From Haliea salexigens DSM 19537 (GTDB taxonomy: Bacteria; Pseudomonadota; Gammaproteobacteria; Pseudomonadales; Halieaceae), in the NCBI RefSeq assembly GCF_000423125.1, contig NZ_AUHJ01000008.1:1-64000 (forward strand): a stretch of DNA of 64,000 nt, written 5' to 3'. Below, one piece after another: positions 34,134 through 43,158 of this stretch (positions are counted from its first letter, which is position 1; each line of letters opens with the position of its first letter). Below the pieces are notes generated by a model. The model was given only the letters and a program-made list of their open reading frames with translations. It did not search any database and was not told where the DNA came from. Position numbers and translations under genes: made by a program.

Positions 34134-34155
34134 GGAGCAGCGGTACCGCTGCTCC
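34134..34155. repeat. 22-bp perfect palindrome between tolC and a methyltransferase gene
   Basis: GGAGCAGCGGT and ACCGCTGCTCC are perfect reverse complements with no loop, 7 bp after the tolC stop and 10 bp before the next ATG. It could be a terminator stem, but no T run follows on either strand. It could also be an operator or a mobile-repeat copy. Confidence 0.5.
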
Positions 34156-34165
34156 GCACCCCGAC

Positions 34166-34783
34166 ATGAAAGCTCAACTACCTCCTGACATCGACGCCAT
34201 CAAGGGTTTCCTGCACCCGGACGAAGCCCAGGCGCTGTACCGCTGGGCGCAGTCCAGCAGCTTGGCAGGCCCGATTCTGGAAATAGGCAGCTATTGCGGC
34301 AAGTCCACGCTGTACCTGGGTTTGGCGGCGCACGAAAACGGCAGCACCGTGTTTGCGCTGGACCACCACCGAGGCTCCGAAGAGCACCAGCAGGGCGAGA
34401 TGTTCCACGACCCGGCACTTTATGATGCGGAAATGGCGCAGGTAGACACGTTCCGGGCGTTTCGCCACAACATCGAGCGCGCCGGTCTCAACGACACCGT
34501 GGTACCCGTGGTGGCGGGTTCCGCCGCGGCCGCCCGCCACTGGCAAACCCCACTGGCCATGGTCTTCATTGATGGCGGCCACAGCCTGGACGCGGCACTC
34601 ACCGACTACCGTTGCTGGGCCGGGCACATCAAGCCAGGTGGCATCCTGGCTATTCACGATGTCTACGCGGATGCGGCAAAAGGTGGGCAGGCGCCGCGCG
34701 CCGTCTACCGGCTGGCACTGCAATCGGGTTTATTCGCGTTGCTTGAGCAGGTTGAAAGCCTGGCTGTGCTGCGCCGGCTCTGA
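34166..34783 (+). CDS. Class I SAM-dependent methyltransferase
   Basis: 205 aa. Rossmann-type SAM-binding segment GPILEIGSYCGKSTLYLGLAA (motif I) near residues 33-54, acidic loop ALDHHRGSEEH near 67, then MVFIDGGHSLDAALTDYRCW near 132. This pattern is the Methyltransf_24 group found with polysaccharide genes. Cytosolic; the methyl acceptor is unknown. It follows tolC in the same direction and is convergent with the barrel-type protein at 34790. It is the first gene of the apparent surface-polysaccharide region. Confidence 0.85.
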   Translation: MKAQLPPDIDAIKGFLHPDEAQALYRWAQSSSLAGPILEIGSYCGKSTLYLGLAAHENGSTVFALDHHRGSEEHQQGEMFHDPALYDAEMAQVDTFRAFRHNIERAGLNDTVVPVVAGSAAAARHWQTPLAMVFIDGGHSLDAALTDYRCWAGHIKPGGILAIHDVYADAAKGGQAPRAVYRLALQSGLFALLEQVESLAVLRRL

Positions 34784-34789
34784 GCCGGC

Positions 34790-35866
34790 TTACTGATCCC
34801 GGCGCGCGCGCGCCGTCATGTCGGCATCATCTGGCAGCATCTGCACACGGGTGAACAGCTGCGCCGCCGGCGTGTGGCCGGTGAGCGCATCGGCCGCCAG
34901 CAGCACCGCCGCCGCGGTCCAGGTCGGTTGCTCATCCGGCCAGAGCAGGTCTTCAACGAACTGATAGCCCGTCCAGTAGGCGCCATCGTCAGAGCGCCAC
35001 TGGTGCAACCAGCTGTAAAGCTCTACCGCCCGCGCGTGGTCGCCGGCGGCGAGCAACGCCATTACCAGCTCACAGGACTCGGCGACCGTCACCCAGGGCT
35101 CATCGGAGACACAGCGGCAGCCCAGACCGGTATGCACGAATTCCTCCCAGCGGGCCGCCAGTCGCGCGCGCGCGGGCGCGCCGGAGATGGCGCCGGACAG
35201 CACCGGGTAGAACCAGTCCATGGAAAAACGTGCCTTGCTCTCCCAGCTGCGGTCGAAGCGCTCCGGACGCTGGCGCAGTGCGACGCCAAGCCGGGCTCGC
35301 GCCGCTACCCATTCCGGCCGCGGCTCCCCCAGCGCAACGGCCATGTTAACGGCGCACTCCAGGCTCTTGTAGATTGAGCTGCAGCCCGTCACCAGAGCAT
35401 CGCGCAGCGGCTCACCGGCGGTGTTGACCGCCCAGTCGATGTCGCCGTGGGGGCTCTGCAACGCCAGTACGAAGTCCATTGCACCCTGCACCGTGGGCCA
35501 CATTTCCGCCAGAAAGGCGCGGTCGCCGCTGATCAGGAAGTGATGCCAGACACCGGTCGCTACATAGGCCACAAAATTGGTTTCACGCCGATGGTTGTTG
35601 TCTACAACATCGCCGCGGTAGGCAGCCCACCAGCTCCCGTCGGGCAATTGGCGCGCCGCCAGCCAGCGATAGGCATGCACAGCGGCCGCGTATTCACCGC
35701 CAATGGAGAGGCCCATCGCGGCTTCCACATGGTCCCAGGGATCGGTATAGCCGCCGTCGAACCAGGGAATTTCACCGCTGGGGCGCTGGCACTTGAGCAG
35801 GTAGTCGACCGTGGGCCGGAGGAATTCCTGTGGAAACAGCCCACGGCTGAGGTACAGGCCACTCAC
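34790..35866 (-). CDS. (alpha/alpha)-barrel protein, phenyltransferase/glycoside hydrolase-like
   Basis: 358 aa. A repeated helical pattern with Trp-, Gly- and Asp-rich turns (CQRPSGEIPWFDGGYTDPWD, RQLPDGSWWAAYRGDVVDNN, MDFVLALQSPHGDIDWAV) is typical of prenyltransferase or six-hairpin glycosidase-like toroids. No signal peptide. The proteins are usually annotated as phenyltransferase domain-containing, without known activity. It overlaps the start of the downstream-facing methyltransferase gene at 35863 (4 bp) and belongs to an operon with it and the GT4 gene. It probably acts on the polysaccharide or glycoconjugate made here. Confidence 0.65.
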   Translation of the reverse strand: MSGLYLSRGLFPQEFLRPTVDYLLKCQRPSGEIPWFDGGYTDPWDHVEAAMGLSIGGEYAAAVHAYRWLAARQLPDGSWWAAYRGDVVDNNHRRETNFVAYVATGVWHHFLISGDRAFLAEMWPTVQGAMDFVLALQSPHGDIDWAVNTAGEPLRDALVTGCSSIYKSLECAVNMAVALGEPRPEWVAARARLGVALRQRPERFDRSWESKARFSMDWFYPVLSGAISGAPARARLAARWEEFVHTGLGCRCVSDEPWVTVAESCELVMALLAAGDHARAVELYSWLHQWRSDDGAYWTGYQFVEDLLWPDEQPTWTAAAVLLAADALTGHTPAAQLFTRVQMLPDDADMTARARRDQ

Positions 35867-36579
35867 GAACGAGCCTCCGCGCGAAAATAGAACACCTCAC
35901 TTTTGCCCAGTACCGGGTTCAACCAGCGTTCCAGCGTGCGGGTGAAGCGGGGCGCTTGCAGCAGGTCCCACACCAGCAGACGGTGGTATTGCCGCACCAG
36001 CCAATGCTGCTCACCCTCGCGCCAGAACAGGCAGCGCAGCCACCAGTAGGGCGCGTGCAGGGCATGGGCACCATGGCGGTGAAAACCGATAAACCCACCT
36101 CGCTCGATTTCAGCCCACAGGGCATGGCGGCGGAAGATACGCAGGTGCCCGCCCGGGGTCTGGTGATAACGCTTGCTCAACAGCCAGCACAGGCGCTCCG
36201 GCCAACGGCGCGGCACACTGACACAGAGCAGCCCACCCGGCTTCAGCACCCGGCGGATCTCCACCAGTGCGGCGCGATAGTCAGGAATGTGCTCCAGCAC
36301 CTCAGAGCAGATGACTTTATCGAAACTGGCATCGGCGAAAGGCAGGCAGAGGGCGGATGCCTGAGTCAGGTGCAGTTGCTTGTCCTGCGCCCCGGGCTCG
36401 ATAAAGTCGGCGGCGCGGGACTGCGCCGTGCACAGGTCACCATGCGACAGGTCTACACCCACGGCCTGCACGGGCGCCTCGGCATAGGCGGCGATTACGT
36501 GCCGTCCCCCGCCGCAGCCCAGGTCCAGTACGCGGTCGCCGGGCTGCAGGGGGAAAAAGCCAAAATCAACGGTCTGCAT
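35863..36579 (-). CDS. Class I SAM-dependent methyltransferase
   Basis: 238 aa. SAM-binding motif I VLDLGCGGGRHVIAAYAEA near residues 18-36, motif II GVDLSHGDLCTAQSRAA, and motifs IV and VI in FDKVICSEVLEHIPDYRAAL and VLKPGGLLCVSVPRR: a complete UbiE/Methyltransf_11-type fold. The C-terminal 80 residues are basic and aromatic (HRHGAHALHAPYWWLRCLF), possibly for membrane or lipid-linked substrate contact. It begins inside the last codons of the GT4 gene and ends in the start of the barrel-protein gene, so all three are tightly coupled. Confidence 0.88.
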   Translation of the reverse strand: MQTVDFGFFPLQPGDRVLDLGCGGGRHVIAAYAEAPVQAVGVDLSHGDLCTAQSRAADFIEPGAQDKQLHLTQASALCLPFADASFDKVICSEVLEHIPDYRAALVEIRRVLKPGGLLCVSVPRRWPERLCWLLSKRYHQTPGGHLRIFRRHALWAEIERGGFIGFHRHGAHALHAPYWWLRCLFWREGEQHWLVRQYHRLLVWDLLQAPRFTRTLERWLNPVLGKSEVFYFRAEARS

Positions 36580-37867
36580 CGGCGATCACTTTGCGGTAAT
36601 AGGCTTCCATGTCGCGGGCACAGACGTCCCAACTGAATTGCTCAAGAATGCGCTGGCGTCCCGCGGTGCCCAGGCTGGCGCGACGCTGTGGGTCCTGCAG
36701 CAGGCTGTCGATGGCCTCGGCCAGCGCCTCGGCGTCACGCACCGGCACCAGCACACCGGCATCGCCCACCACTTCCGGCAGCGCGCCGCCGTTGGTGGAG
36801 ATCACCGGCACGCCGCAGGCCATGGCCTCGCCGGCGGGCAGACCAAAGCCCTCGTAAATGGAGGGCACCACCGCGATGGCGGCCTCGGCGTAATAGCGCA
36901 CCATGTCGGCCGTGGTGATGCCGTTGACGCAGCGGATATGTGCGCTGATCCCAAGGCGTTCGATCAGGCGCTCCGTGCGCCCACCGGGTTCCGGCTTGCT
37001 GACCAGCAGCAATTCCAGCTCCGGATAGCGCGGCAGCAGGCGCGCCAAAGCGAGGAGCAGGTAACGCAGGCCCTTGAGGGGGGCGTCGGCGGAGGACGTG
37101 GCCATCAGGCGCAGCGGTTGCCGCGCGACCTCCGGCAGCGGTCGAAACTCCTCCGTGTCGATGCCGTTGTGCACCAAGGCGATACCAGCAGGCTGCAAAC
37201 CGAAGTCGCGGGCGATGTCCTGCCGCGAGCAGTCCGATACTGTCACCACGTGGTGCAGTTGGGTAATCACCTTCTGCTGCATGCGCAGGAAGGAGTGCCA
37301 GCGCCGAATGAGCAAACGCTGATGCCAGCGTCGCGCGGCGGCCAGGGCAATACGCAGGTCGCTGGTGATCGGGTGGTGGACCGTGGTCACCAGCGGCAGC
37401 CCCATGGCCTGCAAATGCAACATGCCGTAGCTCAGGCTCTGGTTGTCGTGAATCAGGTCGTACTCGCCGCCGTGCTCGCGCAGGTACTTCACCACGCGGC
37501 GGCCAAACGTGTAGGGTTCGGCGAAGCCGCCGGTCAGCTTGCTCAGCCATTCAATGATGTTGCTCATGGAGCGCAGGTGCCGCGGGCGCAGGGAATACAA
37601 ACCGTTTTCGAACAGGTCCAGGCTGGGCAGCTGAATCAGGCGCACGCGCGGGTCGAGCTCGGGGTAAGGCGGGCCGGAGATCACATCCACCGTATGCCCT
37701 GCATCGACCAGCGCCTTGCTCAGATACTTGATGTATACCCCCTGGCCACCGGCGTGGGGCTTGCTGCGATAGCCCAGCAAGGCAATCCGCAGTGGCCGCA
37801 GGGCGAGCGCCTCAGGCGGTGGCGAACAGGCGGGATCGGCGGGCGCAGCTGCCGGGGAATCACTCAC
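36566..37867 (-). CDS. GT4-family glycosyltransferase
   Basis: 433 aa from the GTG at 37867; the open frame continues to 38794 but only over sequence antisense to rmlA, so the longer version is rejected. GT-B fold: an N-terminal IALLGYRSKPHAGGQGVYIKYL with the glycine loop, and a C-domain with ADAPLKGLRYLLLALARLL and YEGFGLPAGEAMACGVPVIST, the E-x7-E motif of GT4 retaining enzymes. A central basic stretch (RRWHQRLLIRRWHSFLRMQQK) may contact the membrane. It probably adds a sugar, perhaps rhamnose, to a lipid-linked glycan. First gene of an overlapping three-gene operon with the methyltransferase and barrel protein. Confidence 0.88.
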   Translation of the reverse strand: MSDSPAAAPADPACSPPPEALALRPLRIALLGYRSKPHAGGQGVYIKYLSKALVDAGHTVDVISGPPYPELDPRVRLIQLPSLDLFENGLYSLRPRHLRSMSNIIEWLSKLTGGFAEPYTFGRRVVKYLREHGGEYDLIHDNQSLSYGMLHLQAMGLPLVTTVHHPITSDLRIALAAARRWHQRLLIRRWHSFLRMQQKVITQLHHVVTVSDCSRQDIARDFGLQPAGIALVHNGIDTEEFRPLPEVARQPLRLMATSSADAPLKGLRYLLLALARLLPRYPELELLLVSKPEPGGRTERLIERLGISAHIRCVNGITTADMVRYYAEAAIAVVPSIYEGFGLPAGEAMACGVPVISTNGGALPEVVGDAGVLVPVRDAEALAEAIDSLLQDPQRRASLGTAGRQRILEQFSWDVCARDMEAYYRKVIADADR

Positions 37868-38064
37868 TACTGTCTCTAGCTGCCTGATGACGGCGCCTCT
37901 GTCCTGTACCGTTGGAAAGGGGCAGGCACCAGGCCCGCCGTTATCACCGCGGAGACTGCGGCAACGGATGGATTCTAGCAGTGTCGCACGGGGGGAGGCC
38001 AGTCCCGAGCTTCGCGAACGGCACTGATCGCCGCGGCTTGTCGTCAATTGAACGCGTTTTCCCG

Positions 38065-38070
38065 TATAAT
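38065..38070 (+). promoter_or_regulatory. -10 box upstream of rmlA
   Basis: Perfect TATAAT, 28 bp before the rmlA ATG. No good -35 at 16-18 bp; CGTCAA (38042-38047) would have a 17-bp spacer. Transcription would start near 38077. It likely drives rmlA-rmlC and possibly the following SDR gene. Confidence 0.5.
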
Positions 38071-38098
38071 CGCCGCTTTTAAACAGACCGGAACGGGT

Positions 38099-39004
38099 AT
38101 GGCCGCTTCGCAGTACAAAGGGATAATCCTCGCCGGTGGATCGGGCACCCGCTTGCACCCGCTTACCAGTACCGTCAGTAAACAATTGATGCCGGTGTAC
38201 GATAAACCGATGATCTATTACCCGCTGGCCACGCTGATGCTGGCGGGCATCAAGGATATTCTGGTCATCACCACGCCGCGCGACCAGGCGGCCTTCAGCG
38301 ACCTGCTGGCTGACGGCAGCCAGTGGGGCATCAATATCCAATACACGGTGCAACCCAGCCCCGACGGCCTGGCCCAGGCATTCCTGCTGGGCGCAGAGTT
38401 TATCGGCAATAGCCCCTGTGCGCTGGTGCTGGGCGACAACATTTTCTACGGCGGCGGTTTCACCCAGAGCCTGCGCAATGCCGCCCAGAGCCAGTCGGGG
38501 GCCTCGGTATTCGCCTATTACGTGCAGGACCCGGAGCGCTACGGGGTAGTGAGCTTCAATGCCCAGGGTGTCGCGGTGGACATCGAGGAGAAGCCGGTAC
38601 GGCCACGCTCCCACTATGCTGTGACCGGCCTCTACTTCTACGACAACGCGGTGGTGGATATTGCCCGGGGGATTCAACCTTCGGCCCGTGGCGAGCTGGA
38701 AATCACCGACGTCAACAAGGCCTACCTGGCGCGGGGCGACCTGCGGGTAGAAGTGATGAGCCGGGGCACCGCCTGGCTGGACACCGGCACGCACAACTCG
38801 CTGCTGGATGCGGCCAACTTCATCCGCGTGGTGGAAGAGCGCCAGGGCCTGAAAATAGCCTGCCCCGAGGAGGTCGCCTACCGCATGGGCTACATTGATG
38901 CCGAAAAGCTGTTAAAGCTTGCGGCACCGCTGGAGAAAAGCGGCTACGGGCTCTACCTGAAGCAACTGCTGGACCACGACGGGGTACTGGGCAATGATTT
39001 TTGA
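38099..39004 (+). CDS. rmlA: Glucose-1-phosphate thymidylyltransferase
   Basis: 301 aa from the ATG at 38099, which follows GGAACGGGT; the longer frame from 38048 would run over the -10 box. N-terminal [21 protein letters not shown] is the nucleotidyltransferase signature, followed by [20 protein letters not shown] and [12 protein letters not shown] near residue 110. Substrate contacts [20 protein letters not shown] are conserved. It makes dTDP-glucose, the first step of dTDP-L-rhamnose synthesis. Its end overlaps the rmlC start by 11 bp. Confidence 0.95.
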   Translation: MAASQYKGIILAGGSGTRLHPLTSTVSKQLMPVYDKPMIYYPLATLMLAGIKDILVITTPRDQAAFSDLLADGSQWGINIQYTVQPSPDGLAQAFLLGAEFIGNSPCALVLGDNIFYGGGFTQSLRNAAQSQSGASVFAYYVQDPERYGVVSFNAQGVAVDIEEKPVRPRSHYAVTGLYFYDNAVVDIARGIQPSARGELEITDVNKAYLARGDLRVEVMSRGTAWLDTGTHNSLLDAANFIRVVEERQGLKIACPEEVAYRMGYIDAEKLLKLAAPLEKSGYGLYLKQLLDHDGVLGNDF

Positions 39005-39542
39005 ATCCACACCGCTGGCCGGCCTGGTTGTACTGGAACCCCGTGTGTTCGGCGATGAGCGGGGGTTTTTCCTCGAGAGCTGGAACGCGACGACCTTCCG
39101 CGACGCCGGCCTCGACGTCAACTTTGTGCAGGACAATCACAGCCGCTCAGCACAGGGTATCCTGCGCGGGCTGCACTACCAGACCGAACAGCCACAGGGC
39201 AAACTGGTGCGGGTCACAGCCGGCGCGGTGTTTGATGTGGCGGTGGACCTGCGGCGCGGTTCACCGACGCTGGGCCAGTGGTACGGTCTGGAACTGAGTG
39301 CCGCCAACCACCGCATGCTGTGGGTGCCCCCGGGTTTTGCCCACGGCTTTTACGTGCTGTCCGAGTTTGCCGATTTCCAGTATAAATGCAGTGACTACTA
39401 CCACCCCGCCAGCGAGGTCTCGCTGGCCTGGGACGACCCCACCCTCGGCATCGAGTGGCCCGTTCCTGCGGGCGACTCGCCGAAGCTGTCAGCCAAGGAT
39501 GCCGCCGGCCAGGCCTGGGGCAGCATTCCACTGTTCGACTAG
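38994..39542 (+). CDS. rmlC: dTDP-4-dehydrorhamnose 3,5-epimerase
   Basis: 182 aa cupin protein. [18 protein letters not shown] and [45 protein letters not shown] contain the catalytic His and Asp of RmlC, with the conserved [15 protein letters not shown]. It epimerises C3 and C5 of dTDP-4-keto-6-deoxyglucose and is the third step of the rhamnose pathway. It is translationally coupled to rmlA. Confidence 0.95.
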   Translation: MIFESTPLAGLVVLEPRVFGDERGFFLESWNATTFRDAGLDVNFVQDNHSRSAQGILRGLHYQTEQPQGKLVRVTAGAVFDVAVDLRRGSPTLGQWYGLELSAANHRMLWVPPGFAHGFYVLSEFADFQYKCSDYYHPASEVSLAWDDPTLGIEWPVPAGDSPKLSAKDAAGQAWGSIPLFD

Positions 39543-39577
39543 CGAAAGGCCGGTACGCACAATAACGGAGAGCTTAT

Positions 39578-40354
39578 ATGCCACAGGATTATTTTAAGCT
39601 ACAGGGTCAAACCGCACTGGTCACTGGCGCCTCCAGCGGCCTCGGCGCCCATTTCGCCCGCGTGTTGAGTGCCGCTGGCGCGCGCGTGGTCCTTGCCGCA
39701 CGGCGCAGCGACAAGCTCGCGGAACAGGTGGCGGCACTGCAGGCCGCCGGTGGTGACGCGGGCGCCATTACCCTGGATGTCACCAGCCCGGACAGCGTCG
39801 CCAGCGCCTTCGCCCAATTCGAGCAGGAGTGGGGGCAGCTGGATATCCTGATCAATAACGCCGGCGTCGCGGGTGACCCGATCAAGTTCCTTGAAACCGG
39901 CGAGCAGGACTGGTATCGCATCATTGAAACCAACCTGAACGGCGCCTGGCGTGTTGCGCAGGCCGGAGCCCAGCACATGGTCCGCGGCGCAGCAGGTGGC
40001 AGTATCGTCAATATCGGGTCGATCTATGGCCTGCATACCGGTGCGCTTAAAGCCGCGTATAACGTCTCCAAAACCGGTGTCGTGCAGCTCACCAAATCCA
40101 TGGCCATCGAGCTGTGCCGAAAGAACATCAGGGTCAACGCCCTGTGCCCTGGCTGGTTCCTCACCGATATCAACAGTGATTATTTCCAGACCGAGAGTGG
40201 CGAGCGCTACATCAAGACCATTCCCGCGCAACGCCTGGGCACCGTGGATGACCTCAGCGTGCCGCTGCTACTACTCTCAAGCCGCAGCGCGGGGGGCTAC
40301 ATGAATGGGACGGTGCTCACCGTAGATGGCGGCCTGGCTGAAAGCCCGGTTTGA
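39578..40354 (+). CDS. SDR-family oxidoreductase
   Basis: 258 aa. Classical short-chain dehydrogenase: cofactor loop TALVTGASSGLGAHFARVL near residues 12-30 (TGxxxGxG), NNAGVAGD near 92, catalytic Ser and Y-x3-K in IVNIGSIYGLHTG and YNVSKTGVVQL, and a C-terminal GRL-type NGTVLTVDGGLAE. It resembles 3-oxoacyl-ACP reductase/gluconate dehydrogenase-like SDRs; the substrate is unknown. It sits between rmlC and rmlB, facing rmlB with only 4 bp between the stops. It is probably not part of the rhamnose pathway itself. Confidence 0.88.
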   Translation: MPQDYFKLQGQTALVTGASSGLGAHFARVLSAAGARVVLAARRSDKLAEQVAALQAAGGDAGAITLDVTSPDSVASAFAQFEQEWGQLDILINNAGVAGDPIKFLETGEQDWYRIIETNLNGAWRVAQAGAQHMVRGAAGGSIVNIGSIYGLHTGALKAAYNVSKTGVVQLTKSMAIELCRKNIRVNALCPGWFLTDINSDYFQTESGERYIKTIPAQRLGTVDDLSVPLLLLSSRSAGGYMNGTVLTVDGGLAESPV

Positions 40355-40358
40355 AAAC

Positions 40359-41426
40359 TCAACCCACCAGCAGCGGGCGCCACCAGGCCTCATTGCCGAG
40401 AAACCAGTCAATGGTCCGCCCTATACCCGTCTCGAAGGTCTCCTGCGGCGCATAGCCCAGCTCAGCGGTGATACGGCTGGCATCAATTGCATAGCGCCAG
40501 TCGTGGCCTGCGCGGTCTTCTACAAAGTGGATGAGGGAGCGAGCCGCCACGCCGCCCGCACCCGGTGCGTCGGGGAAGCGCGCCGCGAGTGCGGGGTCCG
40601 CCACAAAGCGCTGATCGAGCTGATCGCAGAGCAACTCCACGATAGCCAGGTTGTGCCACTCGTTGTTGCCGCCGATATTGTAGCTGTCACCCACCGCACC
40701 GGACGCGAGCACCAGGTCGATGCCACGGCAGTGGTCTTCCACGTAGAGCCAGTCGCGAATATTGCTGCCGTCCCCGTAGACGGGTAGCGGGCGACCGCGC
40801 AACACGTTGGTCAGGCACAGCGGAATCAGCTTTTCGGGGAAATGCCAGGGGCCGTAATTGTTCGAGCAGTTGCTGGTGGTTACCTGCAGCCCATAGGTGT
40901 GGTGATAGGCGCGCACCAGGTGATCGGAGGCCGCCTTGCTCGCTGAATAGGGCGAGTTTGGCTGGTACTGCTGCGCCTCGTGGAAGCCGGGGTCACCCGT
41001 GTTCAGTGAACCGTAGACTTCATCAGTGGATACATGATGGAAGCGGTGCTCGCGGGCCCCGGGGCCGTCCAGCCACACTGAGCGCGCGGCTTTCAGCAGG
41101 CTGTGGGTGCCAATGATATTGGTTTCGATAAACGCATCCGGCCCGCTGATGGAGCGATCCACGTGGCTCTCGGCGGCAAAATGCACCAGCGTATCCACCC
41201 GGTGTTTGCACAGCAGCTCCGCCACCAATGGCTCATCGCAGATATTGCCGTGCACAAAGTGGAACCCTGCCTGCCCTTCCAGCGCGGCAAGATTGGCGCG
41301 GTTGCCGGCATAGGTCAGTGCGTCCAGCGCTACCAGCGCGTCGTCGGGATACTGGCGACGCCAGTAGTGCAGGAAATTGGCGCCAATAAAACCGGCACCG
41401 CCGGTCACCAGCAGCGATCTAGGCAT
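40359..41426 (-). CDS. rmlB: dTDP-glucose 4,6-dehydratase
   Basis: 355 aa extended SDR. SLLVTGGAGFIGANFLHYW binds NAD; HVDRSISGPDAFIETNIIGTHSLL and FHHVSTDEVYGSL are the family marks, with the active-site Asp-Glu after Thr. PYSASKAASDHLVRAYHHTYGL gives Y-x3-K. It makes dTDP-4-keto-6-deoxyglucose, the second step. The start overlaps the rmlD end by 8 bp on the same strand, so rmlD and rmlB form one transcript. Confidence 0.95.
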   Translation of the reverse strand: MPRSLLVTGGAGFIGANFLHYWRRQYPDDALVALDALTYAGNRANLAALEGQAGFHFVHGNICDEPLVAELLCKHRVDTLVHFAAESHVDRSISGPDAFIETNIIGTHSLLKAARSVWLDGPGAREHRFHHVSTDEVYGSLNTGDPGFHEAQQYQPNSPYSASKAASDHLVRAYHHTYGLQVTTSNCSNNYGPWHFPEKLIPLCLTNVLRGRPLPVYGDGSNIRDWLYVEDHCRGIDLVLASGAVGDSYNIGGNNEWHNLAIVELLCDQLDQRFVADPALAARFPDAPGAGGVAARSLIHFVEDRAGHDWRYAIDASRITAELGYAPQETFETGIGRTIDWFLGNEAWWRPLLVG

Positions 41427-42300
41427 CGCTGGACTCCTTCAATGTCTGCAGCATGCTGCGCAGCTGCACCCGCCAGTGGGGGGGCACACGTTGCAGCGCC
41501 TCCCAGGTGGATTGCTTGTCCAGTACGCTGCAGGCCGGGCGCCGCGCCGGCGTCGGGTAGGCGCTGGCGGGAATGGGTTGCACGACCGGCAGTTGCCGCA
41601 ACAGGCCCAGAGCAGTCGCTTCCTCGGCAATGGCAACCGCGAAGTCATACCAGCTGCAGACGCCGGCATCGCTCCAGTGATACACACCCTGCAGCAGCGG
41701 CTGATCAACAGCACTCCACAAGGCTGTCGCGAGTCCGCGCGCCCAGGTGGGTGTTCCCACCTGGTCGCAAACCACCGACAGGGTGTCACGCTCACGCATC
41801 AGGCGCAGCATGGTCTTGACGAAATTGCTGCCAAAGCTCGAGTAGACCCAGCCCGTGCGCACAATCATTGCGCGCGGGTGCGCGCGCTGGACAGCCCGCT
41901 CGCCCGCCAGCTTGCTGCGTCCGTAGGCGCCCTGTGGCCCCGTCGGAGCATCCGGCAGGTAGGGGTGACCGGAGTCACCGGCAAACACAAAATCGGTGGA
42001 GACATGGATCAGCGCCGTTCCCGTGCTGGCACAGGCCGCCGCGAGGTGCCCCGGCCCCTCCGCATTGATCGCCAGGGCCAGTGCCTCTTCTTCCTCGGCG
42101 CGGTCCACTGCGGTGTAGGCGGCGGCATTGAGCACCACATCCGGGCGCAGTTCGCCAAACACCCGGCGCACCGCCTCGGGGTCGGTGATGTCCAGCCCGC
42201 GGCGGTCCAGCGCCACAACACGCACGCCAGCAGGGGCGGTTGCCTGCAGCTCGCAACCGAGCTGGCCCGCGGCACCGGTAATCAGGGCCGTGGCTGTCAC
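41419..42300 (-). CDS. rmlD: dTDP-4-dehydrorhamnose reductase
   Basis: 293 aa extended SDR. TALITGAAGQLGCELQATAPA forms the cofactor loop; PDVVLNAAAYTAVDRAEEEEALALAINAEG and STDFVFAGDSGHPYLPDAPTGPQGAYGRSKLAGERAV (YGRSK as Y-x3-K) are diagnostic. It reduces the keto-sugar to dTDP-L-rhamnose. It ends in the start of rmlB and starts at the stop of the upstream alpha/beta hydrolase gene, all on the minus strand. Confidence 0.94.
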   Translation of the reverse strand: MTATALITGAAGQLGCELQATAPAGVRVVALDRRGLDITDPEAVRRVFGELRPDVVLNAAAYTAVDRAEEEEALALAINAEGPGHLAAACASTGTALIHVSTDFVFAGDSGHPYLPDAPTGPQGAYGRSKLAGERAVQRAHPRAMIVRTGWVYSSFGSNFVKTMLRLMRERDTLSVVCDQVGTPTWARGLATALWSAVDQPLLQGVYHWSDAGVCSWYDFAVAIAEEATALGLLRQLPVVQPIPASAYPTPARRPACSVLDKQSTWEALQRVPPHWRVQLRSMLQTLKESSDA

Positions 42301-43142
42301 GACCGCGCTTGCATCCAGGCGGCGAGCTCAGCAAAAACCTGCTCGCGCTCTGGCTCGTTGAAAATTTCATGATAGAGCCCGGGGTAAAGACGCAGCGTGA
42401 CATCGTCAGACCCGACCCGGGTACTCATGGCGCTGGAGCCGGATGGGGCTGTCATCACATCCGCTTCACCGTGCATGAGCAGCAGCGGCAGTGTGATCTC
42501 GGACGCCCGGCTATTGACCACGGCCATGGTGGCAAACAGCTCACGCACCAGGCGCGCGCTGACCTTTCCATGGTGCACCAGCGGGTCTGCCTCGTAGGCC
42601 GCGACCACCTGCGGGTCGCGGCTGACCTGGCTGGCATCGAGTTTGAGCATACCGAGCGTGGGCCAGAGCCGGGCCAGCAACCGGTTCAGCCATAACAGGG
42701 GGCGCGCAGGCGGCTCGGATACCGCCAGCGCCGGCCCGGAAAGCGCTGCGCCGGCGAAACGCGATTGCGCGTCCAGCAGCAGCCGCGCGGCAATCAACCC
42801 ACCCAGGCTGTGCCCGAGCAGAAAACACGGCACTCCGGTGTACCAGTCGTCAATCTGGCTGCGCAGGCTCAACAGTGGCTGCAGATAATCGGCAAAGGTA
42901 TCGACATGGGCCCGACGGCCCGCAGAACGCCCGTGGCCCACGTGGTCGGGGGCGACCACGGCATACCCACAGCGGGTAAAATAGCCGGCGAAGTGCTGGT
43001 AACGGCCGCTGTGCTCCCCAAGGCCGTGAGCCAGCAGGATCACCCCGCGTGCAGGCCCACTGGCGGGCCAGTGGCGATAAAAGGTGCCATTGTCCAGCTG
43101 GCTTTCAGTCACCGACGGTGGCTGAGGGGTGTGCTCTGGCAT
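42297..43142 (-). CDS. Alpha/beta hydrolase, monoacylglycerol lipase-like
   Basis: 281 aa. The oxyanion region RGVILLAHGLGEHSGRYQHFAGYF, the nucleophile elbow CFLLGHSLGGLIAARLLL (G-x-S-x-G), the catalytic Asp in LLLMHGEADVMTAP and the His in YPGLYHEIFNEPER form a complete triad. The arrangement resembles serine lipases of the YqiA/MGLL type. No signal peptide. It overlaps rmlD, so co-transcription is likely. The substrate is unknown. Confidence 0.85.
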   Translation of the reverse strand: MPEHTPQPPSVTESQLDNGTFYRHWPASGPARGVILLAHGLGEHSGRYQHFAGYFTRCGYAVVAPDHVGHGRSAGRRAHVDTFADYLQPLLSLRSQIDDWYTGVPCFLLGHSLGGLIAARLLLDAQSRFAGAALSGPALAVSEPPARPLLWLNRLLARLWPTLGMLKLDASQVSRDPQVVAAYEADPLVHHGKVSARLVRELFATMAVVNSRASEITLPLLLMHGEADVMTAPSGSSAMSTRVGSDDVTLRLYPGLYHEIFNEPEREQVFAELAAWMQARS

Positions 43143-43158
43143 AGGGAGAACCGGTCGC

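Noticed and set aside
37868-38794. N-terminal extension of the GT4 glycosyltransferase
   Set aside because: The added 309 residues are antisense to rmlA and show no family similarity; the GTG at 37867 is the better start.
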